A stretch of DNA of 64,000 nucleotides from Amycolatopsis deserti (GCF_014653945.1 NZ_BNAU01000007.1:62001-126000), one strand, 5' to 3'; shown: positions 8,976 to 18,927, counted from the first letter of the stretch. Numbers and translations are program-made. Notes: generated by a model from the sequence alone, not told the origin.

Positions 8976-11018
8976 CTACCCGATCCCAGGGATGAAACGG
9001 ACCACCAGGTCCACGAGCCAGATGCCGAGGAACGGCGTCACGATGCCGCCGACCCCGTAGATCAACAGATTTCGCCGCAGCAGCGCCGACGCGCTGGAGG
9101 GCTGGTACCGCACACCACGCAGCGCCAGCGGGATCAGCGCCACGATGATCAGCGCGTTGAAGATCACCGCGGACAGGATCGCCGACCGCGGGGTCGCCAG
9201 GTGCAGGATGTTCAGCGCGGCCAGCTGCGGGAAGATCGCCACGAACATGGCGGGCAGGATCGCGAAGTACTTCGCCAGGTCGTTGGCGATGCTGAAGGTG
9301 GTCAACGCGCCGCGGGTGATCAGCAGCTGCTTGCCGATCTCCACGATCTCGATGAGCTTCGTCGGATCGGAGTCGAGGTCGACCATGTTGCCGGCCTCCT
9401 TCGCGGCCGACGTCCCGGTGTTCATCGCGACCCCGACGTCCGATGCGGCCAGCGCCGGGGCGTCGTTGGTGCCGTCGCCGGTCATCGCGACCAGCCGTCC
9501 GCCCTCCTGCTCCTTCTGGATCAGGGCCATCTTGTCCTCGGGCTTGGCCTCGGCGAGGTAGTCGTCGACCCCGGCGTCCGTGGCGATGGCCTTCGCGGTG
9601 CGCGCGTTGTCGCCGGTGATCATCACCGTCTTGATGCCCATCCGGCGCAGCTCGGCGAAGCGCTCCCGCATGCCCGGCTTGACCACGTCGGACAGCCGGA
9701 TCACACCGCGCACGACCGCCCGTCCCCCGGTCAGCTCGGCGACCACCAGCGGGGTGCCGCCCTGTTCGCTGATCTCGTCCACGACCCGCTCGGTCTCGTC
9801 CGGGAAGTGGCCGCCGTGCTCGCGCACCCAGTCGCGGACCGCGGCGGCCGCGCCCTTGCGCACCTGGCGGCCGGGCAGGTCTACGCCGCTCATCCGGGTC
9901 TGCGCGGTGAACGGGACGAACTCGCCGCCCCCGGGAACCGCTGTGCCCTCGGTCAGCTCGACGACGCTGCGGCCCTCCGGCGTGCCGTCGGCGAGGCTGG
10001 ACAGCCGCGCGGCCTCGGCCAGCTGTTCCGGAGCCGTCCCGCCGACCGGGATGAGCTCGGTCGCCCGCCGGTTGCCGAAGGTGATGGTGCCGGTCTTGTC
10101 CAGCAGCAGCGTCGACACGTCCCCGGCGGCCTCGACCGCGCGGCCGGACGTGGCGAGCACGTTGCGCTGCACCAGCCGGTCCATCCCGGCGATGCCGATC
10201 GCCGACAGCAGCGCCCCGATCGTCGTCGGGATCAGGCACACCAGCAGCGCGGTCAGCACGATCACCGACTGCTCGCTGCCGGAGTAGGCGGCCATCGGCT
10301 GCAGCGCGACGACGGCGAGCAGGAAGATGATCGTCAGCGTGGACAGCAGGATCGTCAGGGCGACCTCGTTCGGCGTCTTCTGCCGGGAGGCGCCCTCGAC
10401 CAGCGAGATCATGCGGTCCACGAAGGACTCGCCGGGCTTGGTGGTGATGCGCACGACGATCCGGTCGCTGAGCACGGTCGTGCCTCCGGTGACGGCCGAG
10501 CGGTCGCCACCGGACTCGCGGATCACCGGCGCCGACTCGCCGGTGATGGCCGATTCGTCGACCGTCGCGATGCCCTCGACCACGTCCCCGTCGCCCGGAA
10601 TGGTCTCCCCCGCCTCGACGACCACCAGATCGCCGACCCGCAGCTCGGCGCCCGGCACGTGCTCCTCGCCGTCCGGGGTGATCCGCCGGGCGACGGTCTC
10701 CTTCTTGGTGCGGCGCAACGACTCCGCCTGCGCCTTGCCCCGCCCTTCGGCGACGGCCTCGGCCAGGTTCGCGAACACGACCGTGAACCACAGCCACACC
10801 GCGATCAGGATCGTGAACACGCTCGGGTCGGTGATCGCGAAGACCGTGGTGAGGACCGAGCCTGCCCACCCCACGAACATGACCGGGTTGCGGACCTGGT
10901 GCCGCGGGTCGAGCTTGCGCAGCGCGTCGGGCAGCGAGGTCAGCAGCTGCCGTCCGTTGAACACGCCCGCGCCGACGCGAGCCGGTGTTTCGACGGGCCG
11001 TTCCTGGGTGATGGTCAT
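8976..11018 (-). CDS. kdpB: Potassium-transporting P-type ATPase subunit B
   Basis: Catalytic P-type ATPase subunit (680 residues) of the Kdp pump, which drives K+ uptake at very low external potassium. The actuator motif TGES is at 159-162. The phosphorylated aspartate is D307 in DKTGT. The P-domain signatures MITGDN and [10 protein letters not shown] are present. Membrane helices lie near 45-85, 220-275 and in the C-terminal quarter. The ATG start overlaps the kdpA stop as ATGA (11015-11018), giving translational coupling. The Ser phosphorylation motif TGES of Kdp-type pumps is intact, so post-translational inhibition as in E. coli is possible but not shown here. Confidence 0.98.
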   Translation of the reverse strand: MTITQERPVETPARVGAGVFNGRQLLTSLPDALRKLDPRHQVRNPVMFVGWAGSVLTTVFAITDPSVFTILIAVWLWFTVVFANLAEAVAEGRGKAQAESLRRTKKETVARRITPDGEEHVPGAELRVGDLVVVEAGETIPGDGDVVEGIATVDESAITGESAPVIRESGGDRSAVTGGTTVLSDRIVVRITTKPGESFVDRMISLVEGASRQKTPNEVALTILLSTLTIIFLLAVVALQPMAAYSGSEQSVIVLTALLVCLIPTTIGALLSAIGIAGMDRLVQRNVLATSGRAVEAAGDVSTLLLDKTGTITFGNRRATELIPVGGTAPEQLAEAARLSSLADGTPEGRSVVELTEGTAVPGGGEFVPFTAQTRMSGVDLPGRQVRKGAAAAVRDWVREHGGHFPDETERVVDEISEQGGTPLVVAELTGGRAVVRGVIRLSDVVKPGMRERFAELRRMGIKTVMITGDNARTAKAIATDAGVDDYLAEAKPEDKMALIQKEQEGGRLVAMTGDGTNDAPALAASDVGVAMNTGTSAAKEAGNMVDLDSDPTKLIEIVEIGKQLLITRGALTTFSIANDLAKYFAILPAMFVAIFPQLAALNILHLATPRSAILSAVIFNALIIVALIPLALRGVRYQPSSASALLRRNLLIYGVGGIVTPFLGIWLVDLVVRFIPGIG

Positions 11019-12676
11019 GCCATGGCCTCCGCGATGGGACCGAGCGCGAGCGCCGGGACGAACGTCAGCGCCGCGACGAGAAGGATGGTTCCGGCGAGCA
11101 CGGAGCCGAACAGCGGCCCGGTCGTCGGCAGGGTGCCCGCGGTCTCCGGCACCTTCCGCTGCGTGGCCAGCGAACCGGCCAGGCACAGGACCGCGATGAT
11201 CGGCACGTACCGCCCGATCAGCATCGCCACCGACAGCGACGACTGGAACCAGTCGTTCGTCACCGTGATGCCGGCGAACGCGCTGCCGTTGTTGTTGCCG
11301 GTCGAGGTGTAGGCGTAGAGCACCTCGGACAGGCCGTGCGCGCCGCTGTTGCCCAGCGCGCCCGCGGTGCCCGGCATGAGCAGGGCCGCACCGGTGCCCA
11401 GCAGCACGACCGTGGGCATCGCCAGCATCGCGATCGCGGCCGCGGTCACCTCGCGCCGGCCGAGCTTCTTGCCCAGGTACTCCGGCGTGCGCCCGACCAT
11501 CAGGCCGGCCAGGAACATCGCGATGATCGCCATCACCAGGATGCCGTACAGACCGGTGCCGACCCCGCCGGGCGAGACCTCGCTGAACAGCATGTGCAGC
11601 AACGTCATCCCGCCGCCGAGACCGCTGTAGCTGTCGTGCATCGAGTTCACCGCGCCGGTCGAGGTGCCGGTGGTGCTGGTGGCGAACAGCGACGACGCGC
11701 CGATGCCGAACCGCTGCTCCTTGCCCTCCAGGTTCGCCCCGGCCAGCAGCGCGGCGGGCCCGTTCGGGTGCGCCTCGGCCCACCACGTCACGGCGAGCAC
11801 GAACGTCCACAGCAGACCCATCACCGACAGCAGGACGTAGCCCTGCCGGGGGTTGCCGACCAGCCTGCCGAACGTCCGCGTCAGCGACACCGGGATGACC
11901 AGCAGCAGGAAGATCTCGATCAGGTTGGTCCAGGCGTTCGGGTTCTCGAACGGGTGCGCGGAGTTGGCGTTGAAGATGCCGCCGCCGTTGGTGCCCAGTT
12001 CCTTGACGACCTCCTGGCTCGCCGTGGGCGCCAGCGAGATCGTGCTCGGCGTGCCGTCCAGGCCGGTGACCGTGACCCCCGACCGCAGGCTCTGCGTGAC
12101 GCCGAGCGCGACCAGCACGATCGCGAACAGGACCGCCATCGGCAGCAGGATCCGCACGGTGCCGCGGGTCAGGTCGACCCAGAAGTTGCCGAGCCGGTCG
12201 GTCTTCGCCCGGGTGAACCCGCGGACCAGCGCCATCGCGACGGACAACCCGACGGCGGCGGAGAGGAAGTTCTGCACCGTCAGGCCGGCCATCTGGACGA
12301 GGTGGCCCATGGTCGTCTCGGGCACGTAGGACTGCCAGTTCGTGTTGGTCACGAAGCTGACCGCCGTGTTGAACGCGACGCCCGGGTCCACCGCGCCGCG
12401 GCCGAGGCTCAGCGGCAGCAGCGACTGCAGGCGCTGCAACAGGTACAGGAAGACGATGGACACCAGCGAGAACCCGAGCACGCCCAGCGCGTAGGTGGGC
12501 CAGCGCTGCTCGGAGGACGGGTCCACCCGGAACACGCGGTACAGGCCGCGTTCCAGCTTGAGGTGCCGCTCGCTGGTGAACACGCGCGCCATGTAGTCAC
12601 CCAGCGGCTTGTAGACCAGGGCCAGGGCGGCGACGAGGATCGCGACCGTGAGCAGACCGGAGACGAGGTCGGACAT
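11015..12676 (-). CDS. kdpA: Potassium-transporting ATPase subunit A
   Basis: Potassium-binding and translocating subunit (553 residues), related to KtrB/TrkH channels, with about ten membrane helices. Selectivity-filter-like segments are visible: [15 protein letters not shown], the [16 protein letters not shown] region, and [13 protein letters not shown] near the C-terminus. It imports K+ in concert with KdpB ATP hydrolysis. The ATG at 12676 lies three bases after the kdpF stop and the gene overlaps kdpB by four bases. Length and motifs are standard. Confidence 0.98.
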   Translation of the reverse strand: MSDLVSGLLTVAILVAALALVYKPLGDYMARVFTSERHLKLERGLYRVFRVDPSSEQRWPTYALGVLGFSLVSIVFLYLLQRLQSLLPLSLGRGAVDPGVAFNTAVSFVTNTNWQSYVPETTMGHLVQMAGLTVQNFLSAAVGLSVAMALVRGFTRAKTDRLGNFWVDLTRGTVRILLPMAVLFAIVLVALGVTQSLRSGVTVTGLDGTPSTISLAPTASQEVVKELGTNGGGIFNANSAHPFENPNAWTNLIEIFLLLVIPVSLTRTFGRLVGNPRQGYVLLSVMGLLWTFVLAVTWWAEAHPNGPAALLAGANLEGKEQRFGIGASSLFATSTTGTSTGAVNSMHDSYSGLGGGMTLLHMLFSEVSPGGVGTGLYGILVMAIIAMFLAGLMVGRTPEYLGKKLGRREVTAAAIAMLAMPTVVLLGTGAALLMPGTAGALGNSGAHGLSEVLYAYTSTGNNNGSAFAGITVTNDWFQSSLSVAMLIGRYVPIIAVLCLAGSLATQRKVPETAGTLPTTGPLFGSVLAGTILLVAALTFVPALALGPIAEAMA

Positions 12677-12679
12677 GCG

Positions 12680-12781
12680 TCAGAACCTCTCCGGCTTGAT
12701 GAGCGCGATGAACAGGTAGACGATCAGGCCCAGCGCCAGCACCCCGCCGACGACGTTGGCCACCACCCCGGCGCCGCTCAC
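12680..12781 (-). CDS. kdpF: Potassium-transporting ATPase subunit F (33 aa)
   Basis: A single-helix membrane peptide of 33 residues starting MSGAGVVANVVGG and ending in the KdpF hallmark YLFIALIKPERF. KdpF is a small stabilising subunit of KdpFABC. The gene ends three bases before kdpA. Its GTG start overlaps the stop of another 27-codon ORF as GTGA (12778-12781), so both peptides are likely translated by coupled re-initiation. It is easily missed because of its size. Confidence 0.9.
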   Translation of the reverse strand: MSGAGVVANVVGGVLALGLIVYLFIALIKPERF

Positions 12782-12861
12782 AGCTTCTCCAGTCCGCGCA
12801 ACGTCAGCGCCAGCACCGCGAACACCGCGATCAGCAGCACGGCGTACAGCAGATCCGCCAC
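12778..12861 (-). CDS. 27-residue membrane peptide heading the kdp operon
   Basis: An ORF of 27 codons (MADLLYAVLLIAVFAVLALT then LRGLEKL) that is almost entirely one hydrophobic helix with a basic C-terminal end, the same layout as KdpF. It has a plausible ribosome binding site (GGAAGG, about 8 bases before the GTG at 12861) and its stop overlaps kdpF as GTGA. It could be a second small Kdp subunit, a membrane regulator, or simply a leader that couples translation into kdpF. I do not recognise a named family. The coding call rests on the ribosome binding site, the coupled overlap and the membrane-helix composition. Confidence 0.65.
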   Translation of the reverse strand: MADLLYAVLLIAVFAVLALTLRGLEKL

Positions 12862-12879
12862 TTCACACCTTCCAGCACG

Positions 12880-12898
12880 GGTCACCCGATCGGTGACC
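12880..12898. promoter_or_regulatory. Inverted repeat in kdp operon leader
   Basis: GGTCACC at 12880-12886 and GGTGACC at 12892-12898 form a perfect 7-bp inverted repeat with a 5-base centre, 18 bases upstream of the first kdp leader ORF. A third similar half (CGGTGACA) follows at about 12903. It could be a KdpE operator or an RNA hairpin near the ribosome binding site; the sequence does not decide between them. Confidence 0.45.
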
Positions 12899-13128
12899 GC
12901 TCCGGTGACAGCGTGCGCTCGGGATGTCCCGTCGCCGGGCGGGTCTGACGGCGCCTTGACGCGGCAGCCAGGCGCGTTTACGCGTTTTTGAGAGGCGTGT
13001 GCGACTGACCACAGTGCGTGAAACCCATCCGGTCACAGCGGTCAGATCGGGCAGACAGTTACCGGTGAGTTGTGTTACCACGGTGTTACGCATAGTTGTA
13101 CTTGCTAAGCATCGGGAGGGTAGTACGC

Positions 13129-14964
13129 ATGTGCGGAATCACCGGCTGGGTCTCGTTCGAGACCGACCTCACCCAGCGGCGCGAGGTGCTCGACGCCATG
13201 ACCGGGACCATGGCCTGCCGTGGCCCGGACGACTCCGGGACCTGGATCGCCCGGCACGCCGCACTCGGCCACCGGCGGCTGGCGATCATCGACCTGCCCG
13301 GCGGACGGCAGCCGATGTCGGTGAGCACCCCGTCCGGCGAGGTCGCCATGGTCTACAGCGGCGAGACCTACAACTTCACCGAGCTGCGGCGTGAGCTGGA
13401 GGGCAAGGGTCACGCGTTCCGCACCGACAGCGACACCGAGGTCGTGCTGCGCGGCTACCTGGAGTGGGGGGAGTCGGTCGCCGACCGCCTCAACGGCATG
13501 TACGCCTTCGCGATCTGGGACGCGCGCGACGAGAAGCTCGTCATGATCCGCGACCGGATGGGCATCAAGCCGTTCTACTACTACCCGAGCCGCGACGGCG
13601 TGCTGTTCGGCTCCGAGCCGAAGGCGATCCTGGCGAACCCGCTGGCGAAGCGGATCGTGGACGCCGACGGGCTGCGCGAGCTGTTCTCCTTCACCAAGCA
13701 GCCGGGCTGGTCGCTGTGGCACGGGATGTCCGAAGTGGAGCCGGGCACGATCGTCCGCGTCGATCGCGATGGCGTGCACACCCGTACGTACTGGAAGCTG
13801 GAGGCGCGCGAGCACACCGACGACCAGGAGACGACCGTCGCCCGCGTGCGCGAGCTGATGACCGACATCGTGCACCGGCAGCTGGTCGCCGACGTGCCGC
13901 GCTGCGTGCTGCTGTCGGGCGGCCTGGACTCCAGCGCGATCACCGGGCTGGCGGCCGCGCGGCTGCGCGAGGAGGGCGAGCAGCTGCGCACGTTCTCGGT
14001 GGACTTCGTGGGTCAGGAGGAGAACTTCAAGCCCGACGAGATGCGCGACACGCCGGACTCGCCGTTCATCCGGGACGTGGCGAAGCTGGTCGGGTCGGCG
14101 CACCAGGACGTCGTGCTGGACCCGGCGGCGCTGACCGACCCGGCGGTGCGGCGGGCGGTGCTGACCGCGCGGGACATCCCGGCCGGCATGGGCGACATGG
14201 ACACCTCGCTGTACCTGCTGTTCAAGGCGATCCGGGCGGAGTCGACGGTGGCGCTGTCCGGCGAGTCGGCCGACGAGGTGTTCGGCGGGTACCGGTGGTT
14301 CCACGACGAGACCGCGCGCAACGCCGACACCTTCCCGTGGCTGGCGTTCAACACCGGCGCGCTCGAACGCGGCGGGCTGCTGCGGGCGGAGGTGCGGTCC
14401 ACGCTGGATCTCGAGGGCTACACCGCGGACCAGTACCGCAGCGCGCTGGCGCGGGTCGAGCACCTGGACGGGGTTTCCGCGGAGGAGCGCCGGATGCGGG
14501 AGGTGTGCCACCTGCACCTGACCCGGATGGTGCGGGCGTTGCTGGACCGCAAGGACCGCGCGTCGATGGCGGTCGGGCTCGAGGTGCGGGTGCCGTTCTG
14601 CGACCACCGGCTCGTCGAGTACGTCTACAACACGCCGTGGTCGCTGAAGACGTTCGACGGCCGGGAGAAGAGCCTGCTGCGGCACGCGACCAAGCACGTG
14701 CTGCCGCAGTCCGTTGTGGACCGGGTGAAGAGCCCGTACCCGTCCACGCAGGACCCGGGGTACGCGGAGGCGTTGCAGCAGCAGGCGAAGGAGGTGCTCG
14801 CCTCGCCCGGCGACCCCGTGTTCGAGCTGGCCTCGCGCGAGTGGGTCACCGAGGCGGTGGGCCAGGACCCGGCCACGATGGACTCGCTGACGCGCCACGG
14901 CCTGGACCGGCTGCTGGACCTGCACCACTGGTTCGACATCTACCGGCCGGAGCTGCGAGTCTGA
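13129..14964 (+). CDS. asnB: Asparagine synthase (glutamine-hydrolysing)
   Basis: Class II amidotransferase, 611 residues. It transfers glutamine-derived ammonia to aspartate, or in LtsA-like actinobacterial homologues to the meso-diaminopimelate carboxylate of peptidoglycan precursors. The N-terminal nucleophile C2 is exposed by removal of Met1 (MCGITGW). The glutaminase domain covers about 1-215, with RGPDDSG and YSGETYNF motifs. The synthetase domain has the PP-loop SGGLDSS at 263-269. The ATG at 13129 is chosen over an in-frame GTG further upstream because Cys2 must be N-terminal and GGGAGGG lies 8 bases before it. It is monocistronic and divergent from kdp. Which amide acceptor it uses cannot be told from sequence alone. 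Confidence 0.92.
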   Translation: MCGITGWVSFETDLTQRREVLDAMTGTMACRGPDDSGTWIARHAALGHRRLAIIDLPGGRQPMSVSTPSGEVAMVYSGETYNFTELRRELEGKGHAFRTDSDTEVVLRGYLEWGESVADRLNGMYAFAIWDARDEKLVMIRDRMGIKPFYYYPSRDGVLFGSEPKAILANPLAKRIVDADGLRELFSFTKQPGWSLWHGMSEVEPGTIVRVDRDGVHTRTYWKLEAREHTDDQETTVARVRELMTDIVHRQLVADVPRCVLLSGGLDSSAITGLAAARLREEGEQLRTFSVDFVGQEENFKPDEMRDTPDSPFIRDVAKLVGSAHQDVVLDPAALTDPAVRRAVLTARDIPAGMGDMDTSLYLLFKAIRAESTVALSGESADEVFGGYRWFHDETARNADTFPWLAFNTGALERGGLLRAEVRSTLDLEGYTADQYRSALARVEHLDGVSAEERRMREVCHLHLTRMVRALLDRKDRASMAVGLEVRVPFCDHRLVEYVYNTPWSLKTFDGREKSLLRHATKHVLPQSVVDRVKSPYPSTQDPGYAEALQQQAKEVLASPGDPVFELASREWVTEAVGQDPATMDSLTRHGLDRLLDLHHWFDIYRPELRV

Positions 14965-15041
14965 AAATTCGCTGTGAAGTTCAGACATAGGGCACAAGTG
15001 GGTATGCGGGAGCGTTGGACAGGTCAGGAGAGGTGAGACAG

Positions 15042-15563
15042 ATGACCCAAGCATTCACGCAGACCGCTTTCACCAACGCCCGGACGAACCCGCAGCTCCC
15101 GACCCTGCCCACCGGCTGGCCGATCGGGTCCTACGAGTCCTACGAAGAGGCCCAGCGGGCGGTCGACCACCTCGCCGACAACGACTTCCCCGTGGCGGAC
15201 GTCACGATCGTCGGAGTCGAGCCGATGCTGGTCGAGCGCGTGGCCGGCAAGCTCAGCTGGGGGCGCGTCCTCGGTGGCGCGGCCATGTCGGGCGCGTGGT
15301 TCGGTGTTTTCGTCGGCCTGCTGCTGACGATGTTCACGCCGGGCGCCGGGCTGCTGCCGATCCTGTTCGGTCTCCTCGCCGGTGTCGCGTTCAGCATGGT
15401 GTTCGCGGCCATCAGCTACGGCGCCACTCGTGGCCGCCGTGACTTCGTGTCGCAGACGCAGCTGGTGGCGCGCCGCTACGACGTGCTGAGCCAGCCCCGC
15501 AACGCCGAGAAGGGCCGCGAACTGCTGGCGAACCTCGCCGCGCGGGCGCACGTATTCAACTGA
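15042..15563 (+). CDS. General stress protein 17M-like (YflT domain) membrane protein
   Basis: A 173-residue protein with an N-terminal alpha/beta domain (about 20-70: IGSYESYEEAQRAVDHLADN, VADVTIVGVEP) typical of the heat-induced YflT/17M stress family. Two closely spaced membrane helices follow (about 80-105 and 108-130) and then a basic cytoplasmic tail. The ATG at 15042 is preferred because it follows AGGAGAGGTGA. Function is not established beyond association with general stress responses in Bacillus. A strong intrinsic terminator follows at 15577-15610. Confidence 0.8.
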   Translation: MTQAFTQTAFTNARTNPQLPTLPTGWPIGSYESYEEAQRAVDHLADNDFPVADVTIVGVEPMLVERVAGKLSWGRVLGGAAMSGAWFGVFVGLLLTMFTPGAGLLPILFGLLAGVAFSMVFAAISYGATRGRRDFVSQTQLVARRYDVLSQPRNAEKGRELLANLAARAHVFN

Positions 15564-15576
15564 GTCACCTGAGGAG

Positions 15577-15610
15577 AAGCCCCGAGCCGGTTGCGGCTCG
15601 GGGCTTTTTT
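15577..15610 (+). terminator. Intrinsic terminator after the stress-protein gene
   Basis: AAGCCCCGAGCC (15577-15588) pairs with GGCTCGGGGCTT (15595-15606) around a 6-base loop, with a T tract at 15605-15610. It is a classic rho-independent terminator 13 bases after the stop codon. Confidence 0.9.
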
Positions 15611-15781
15611 CACGAGCGCGACAGGACGTCCGCGCACACCGTGTCCCTCCGCAGCCGCGCCCAGTCGGTCTCGAACCGGCGACGGCGAAGTCTTCGGCGT
15701 TCTGGCGCACCTCGAAGAAGGAGATGTCGCCGATTGTGAACGCGGGAACCCTTCCCTGGCGGGCAGCTCGACCTCGTCCAT
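15610..15781 (-). pseudogene. Frameshifted remnant of a small unknown protein
   Basis: Three short stretches in different frames read as one protein: ATG at 15781 (MDEVELPAREG), then AFTIGDISFFEVRQNAEDF in another frame, then FETDWARLRRDTVCADV ending at the TGA at 15610. Two small indels are needed to join them. The joined product is about 57 residues; I recognise no family. It lies immediately after the terminator, on the opposite strand. It may be a decayed gene or contain sequence errors. Confidence 0.4.
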
Positions 15782-15801
15782 GGGCGGCACGCCAGCGCAG
15801 T

Positions 15802-15890
15802 TCAGGTCCCCGGGTCGTCGTCGAACAGGTACACCAGGAGCAGCACGACAACGGCGATCAACACGGCCGCCGAGCTTCCACCACCGCCAC
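15802..15890 (-). pseudogene. Frameshifted remnant of a single-helix membrane peptide
   Basis: A GTG at 15890 preceded by GGGAGGT starts MAVVEARRP and then runs into a stop. A one-base shift continues as VLIAVVVLLLVYLFDDDPGT and a stop at 15802. The hydrophobic run looks like a genuine transmembrane helix, so this seems to be a small membrane gene broken by one frameshift. It sits in a cluster of other broken genes. Confidence 0.35.
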
Positions 15891-15949
15891 GCGCACCTCC
15901 CGAGGTCAGGGGGAGGTAACCGCATGCCGGTGGGGGCCGTCAAAGCCGA

Positions 15950-16545
15950 TGTCCTGATGCGGTCAGTTGCCGCTGGAGGTATCCCGGCCAGGGGCGCACG
16001 GCCCTCGCGCGGGCGGCGCACGTCCGTGGTGCGCGCGGGTTGTCGTGGAGGGTGTCGCGCGGCATCGTCGGGATGCCCGCGGCCGTGGCAGCAGCGGCCG
16101 AGCACATCCACCACTGTCCGTGCGCGCGCAGGAAACCTGCCTGCTGATGGATTCCGCGAGCCGCACTACTTGCCGATGATGTAGTCCAGGTCAGCGGTGG
16201 GCCGACGTCCGCGCCCGGCGCCGCGGCAAGGCGCAGCAACGGATGCGCCCATCCGACGGCGCCGGAGCTGAACAAGCACCAGCCGCTCGCCGTTCCGGGA
16301 ACTGGTAGGCGAACTACACGGCCATCCCGCCGCCGGGCAAGTGCCCAAGGCCGCCGAGTAGCCGGCGCACGGCTTGTCCGAGCCGCTGTGGCCGAGCAGG
16401 TCCGGCGCGATCACCGCGCAGTCCCTGGTCAGCGACGCGAGCACGCCCAGCCAGGTGGACGAGTCGTCACCCCTGTCGTGGACGAACAGCGGCGTCGGGC
16501 CGCTGCCCGCCATGCGCTGGGCAGCGCCGGTGCGCCCGGAGGCCG
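15950..16545 (-). pseudogene. Decayed alpha/beta hydrolase gene
   Basis: Fragments of an alpha/beta-hydrolase-fold protein appear in sequence order but in shifting frames. First comes AGSGPTPLFVHDRGDDSSTW and IAPDLLGHSGSDKP (from about 16513). Then, in other frames, come the LPGGGMAV-like nucleophile elbow region, SSGAVGWAHPLLRLAAAPGA (about 16230-16275), and RGIHQQAGFLRAHG toward 16150. The C-terminal catalytic His region is unrecognisable. At least two frameshifts and loss of the GHG motif (HDRG instead) make a functional product unlikely. The boundaries are approximate. Confidence 0.55.
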
Positions 16546-16570
16546 GGGATCGCGCCAGGGCGGCCGGCGG

Positions 16571-17116
16571 TTACCGCTGCCCTGCGCCCACTGAAAGGGT
16601 TTCCGCGAGCCGCGGCACTTGCAGCTGCGACCACGGGCTGAACACGAACGGCGTGCGGCTCATGCTCTCCACGAGGTCGGTCCAGGCCGACCACCGCCAC
16701 TCGCACACCTCGTCCGGCTCCGGTCGCGGGTCGGCGGCCGCCTCGGCCACCCACACCGGGCAGAACTCGTTCTCCACCACGCCTCCGGCGTCCGTCGCCG
16801 TGTAGCGGAAGTCCGGCAGCACCTTCCGCAGGCCGGTGACCTCCAGGCCCAGCTCCTGCTTCGCGCGCCGGCCGATGGCCTCCGCCATGTCCTCGCCCGG
16901 ACCGGGGTGGCCGCAGAACGAATTGGTCCACACGCCCGGCCACGTCTTCTTCCCGATCGCGCGGCGGGTCAGCAGCACGCGGCCGTCCCGGTCGAAGACG
17001 TAGCACGAAAACGCCAGGTGCAGCGGGGTGTGCGCGTCGTGCACCGTGCGCTTGGGCGCGGTGCCGATCGGGTCGAAGCGCTCGTCGAGCAGCACCACGA
17101 GTTCTTCCTGGGCCAC
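16571..17116 (-). CDS. idi: Isopentenyl-diphosphate delta-isomerase (type I)
   Basis: Nudix-fold enzyme (181 residues) interconverting isopentenyl and dimethylallyl diphosphate for isoprenoid synthesis. Catalytic C68 is in TNSFCGHP and E117 is in VVENEF. Metal-binding His residues are in the TVHDAHTPLHLAF region and GHP. The length is that of bacterial type I enzymes. The GTG at 17116 is chosen as the usual MAQEELVVLLDE start. The mutM stop is 17 bases upstream, so the two genes probably share a transcript. The downstream region is the decayed alpha/beta hydrolase. Confidence 0.93.
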   Translation of the reverse strand: MAQEELVVLLDERFDPIGTAPKRTVHDAHTPLHLAFSCYVFDRDGRVLLTRRAIGKKTWPGVWTNSFCGHPGPGEDMAEAIGRRAKQELGLEVTGLRKVLPDFRYTATDAGGVVENEFCPVWVAEAAADPRPEPDEVCEWRWSAWTDLVESMSRTPFVFSPWSQLQVPRLAETLSVGAGQR

Positions 17117-17133
17117 GTGCCCTGCCTTCCGTG

Positions 17134-17997
17134 TCAGTGGGAGCGGCGCGGCCGGGGCTGGCAGCGCGGGCAGAAGTAGGACGACCGGTTCATGAACGGC
17201 TCGCGGCGGATCGGCGTCCCGCAGCGCCGGCAGGGGCGGTCGCCCTGGCCGTAGACGTTCAGCGAGCGCTCGAAGTAGCCGGACTGGCCGTTGATGTTGA
17301 CGTACAGCGCGTCGAACGACGTGCCGCCCGCCTGGAGGGCCTCGTTCATCACCTCGGTGGCCGCTTCGAGAACGGCCGCGCCCTGCGCGCGGGTGAGCTT
17401 CTCGGTGGGGCGGGCCCAGTGCAGGCGGGCGCGCCACAGCGCCTCGTCGGCGTAGATGTTGCCGACGCCGGAGACCAGGGTCTGGTCGAGCAGGGCGCGT
17501 TTGATCTCGGTGCGGCGCGAGCGCAGTGCCTTGACCGCCTGGGCCGGGTCGAACGCCGGGTCCCTCGGATCGCGGGCGATGTGCGCGATCGGGGCGGGCA
17601 GCAGCGTGCCGTCGGAGTCGACCAGGTCGGCCAGTGCGAGACCGCCGAACGTGCGCTGGTCGACGAACCGCAGCTCGGGCCCGCCGTCGTCGAAGCGGAT
17701 GCGGACGCGCAGGTGCTTCTCGTCGGGGGCGCCCTCGGGCTGGACGAGCATCTGGCCGCTCATGCCCAGGTGCGCGAGGATCGCTTCCTTGTCGGACAGC
17801 TCCAGCCACAGGTACTTGCCGCGGCGCCGCGCGGCCTCGACGCGCGCCCCCGCCAGGCGGCCGGTGAAGTCGTCCGGCCCCAGCTCGTGACGGCGGATCG
17901 CCCGCGGGTGCAGCACCTCGACGCGCGCGATCCCGCGGCCCGCCACGTGGGCCTGCAGCCCGCGGCGCACCACCTCGACTTCGGGAAGCTCCGGCAT
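17134..17997 (-). CDS. mutM: Formamidopyrimidine-DNA glycosylase
   Basis: Base-excision-repair glycosylase/AP lyase (287 residues) removing 8-oxoguanine and FapyG. It begins MPELPEVE, so P2 is the Schiff-base nucleophile and E3 the catalytic acid. The H2TH region contains [15 protein letters not shown]. The C-terminal zinc finger has four Cys (CRRCGTPI and FCPRCQ). Size and motifs are complete. It lies upstream of idi (17 bp); rnc and rpmF lie further upstream on the same strand, as fpg and rnc do in M. tuberculosis. Confidence 0.97.
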   Translation of the reverse strand: MPELPEVEVVRRGLQAHVAGRGIARVEVLHPRAIRRHELGPDDFTGRLAGARVEAARRRGKYLWLELSDKEAILAHLGMSGQMLVQPEGAPDEKHLRVRIRFDDGGPELRFVDQRTFGGLALADLVDSDGTLLPAPIAHIARDPRDPAFDPAQAVKALRSRRTEIKRALLDQTLVSGVGNIYADEALWRARLHWARPTEKLTRAQGAAVLEAATEVMNEALQAGGTSFDALYVNINGQSGYFERSLNVYGQGDRPCRRCGTPIRREPFMNRSSYFCPRCQPRPRRSH

Positions 17998-18172
17998 TCC
18001 ACCACCCTAACCACGACCACCGACAGTTCCCGACGTCCGACCGGGTCGCCTCATGACGACACAGGGTGACGGGGAATCCTCCACGTGGAACACCGAACCG
18101 GCACCGGATATGCCGGGAACGACGAAGCCGGGCCGCCGCACCAAGGGCAGCGACCCGGCTCCGGAACGAGAA

Positions 18173-18913
18173 CTACTCCGAGCCCTCCGGCTTGAGCTCC
18201 TCGGAAAGCGCTCGCCAGGCCGTCTCGGCGGCCTTCTGCTCGGCTTCCTTCTTCGTGGTGCCCGAGCCGTTGCCCAGATCGCGGCCGGCGACCAGCACCG
18301 TGGCGCTGAACTCCTTGCGGTGGTCCGGACCGGTGTCCTCCACCTTGTACTCCGGCACGCCCAGCCCGGCCGACGCGGTCAGCTCCTGCAGGCTCGTCTT
18401 CCAGTCCAGCCCGGCCCCGCGCAGCGGCGCCTCCGCCAGCAGCGCGTCGAACAGCCGGTGCACCAGATCGCGCGCCGCGTCGATGCCGTGCGCCAGGTAC
18501 GCCGCACCGATCACGGCCTCGAGCCCGTCGGCGAGGATGCTCGCCTTGTCCCGGCCCCCGGTGAGCTCCTCGCCCTTGCCGAGCAGCAGGTGCGCGCCGA
18601 GCCCGCCGGGGCCCAGCCCACGCGCCACCCCGGCCAGGGCGTGCATGTTGACCACGCTGGCCCGCAGCTTCGCGAGCTGCCCCTCCGGCAGCTCGGGGTG
18701 CGTGCGGTACAGGTGGTCGGTGACGACCAGACCGAGCACGGCGTCACCGAGGAACTCGAGCCGCTCGTTCGGCGGCAACCCACCGTTCTCGTACGCGTAC
18801 GAGCGGTGGGTGAGCGCCAACGTGAGCAGCTCGGCGTCGAGTTCGACGCCGAGCGCTTCGAGCAACGGTTTCGGGTCGGCGGCCGGCCCTCCCGATCTCG
18901 ACCTGCCCCCCAT
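18173..18913 (-). CDS. rnc: Ribonuclease III
   Basis: Double-stranded-RNA endonuclease (246 residues) for rRNA and mRNA processing. The catalytic signature [13 protein letters not shown] gives E50, E53 and D57, with D129 and E132 in the second cluster ([12 protein letters not shown]). The C-terminal double-stranded RNA-binding domain spans about 170-240 ([29 protein letters not shown]). The ATG at 18913 lies 14 bases after the rpmF stop; a GAGGT sits within that gap. Order: DUF177, rpmF, rnc on one operon. Confidence 0.95.
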   Translation of the reverse strand: MGGRSRSGGPAADPKPLLEALGVELDAELLTLALTHRSYAYENGGLPPNERLEFLGDAVLGLVVTDHLYRTHPELPEGQLAKLRASVVNMHALAGVARGLGPGGLGAHLLLGKGEELTGGRDKASILADGLEAVIGAAYLAHGIDAARDLVHRLFDALLAEAPLRGAGLDWKTSLQELTASAGLGVPEYKVEDTGPDHRKEFSATVLVAGRDLGNGSGTTKKEAEQKAAETAWRALSEELKPEGSE

Positions 18914-18927
18914 CCTGGTCAGCGACC

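Noticed and set aside
12862..13128. c-di-AMP (ydaO) riboswitch upstream of kdp
   Set aside because: The leader lacks the conserved ydaO core; only a simple inverted repeat is seen.
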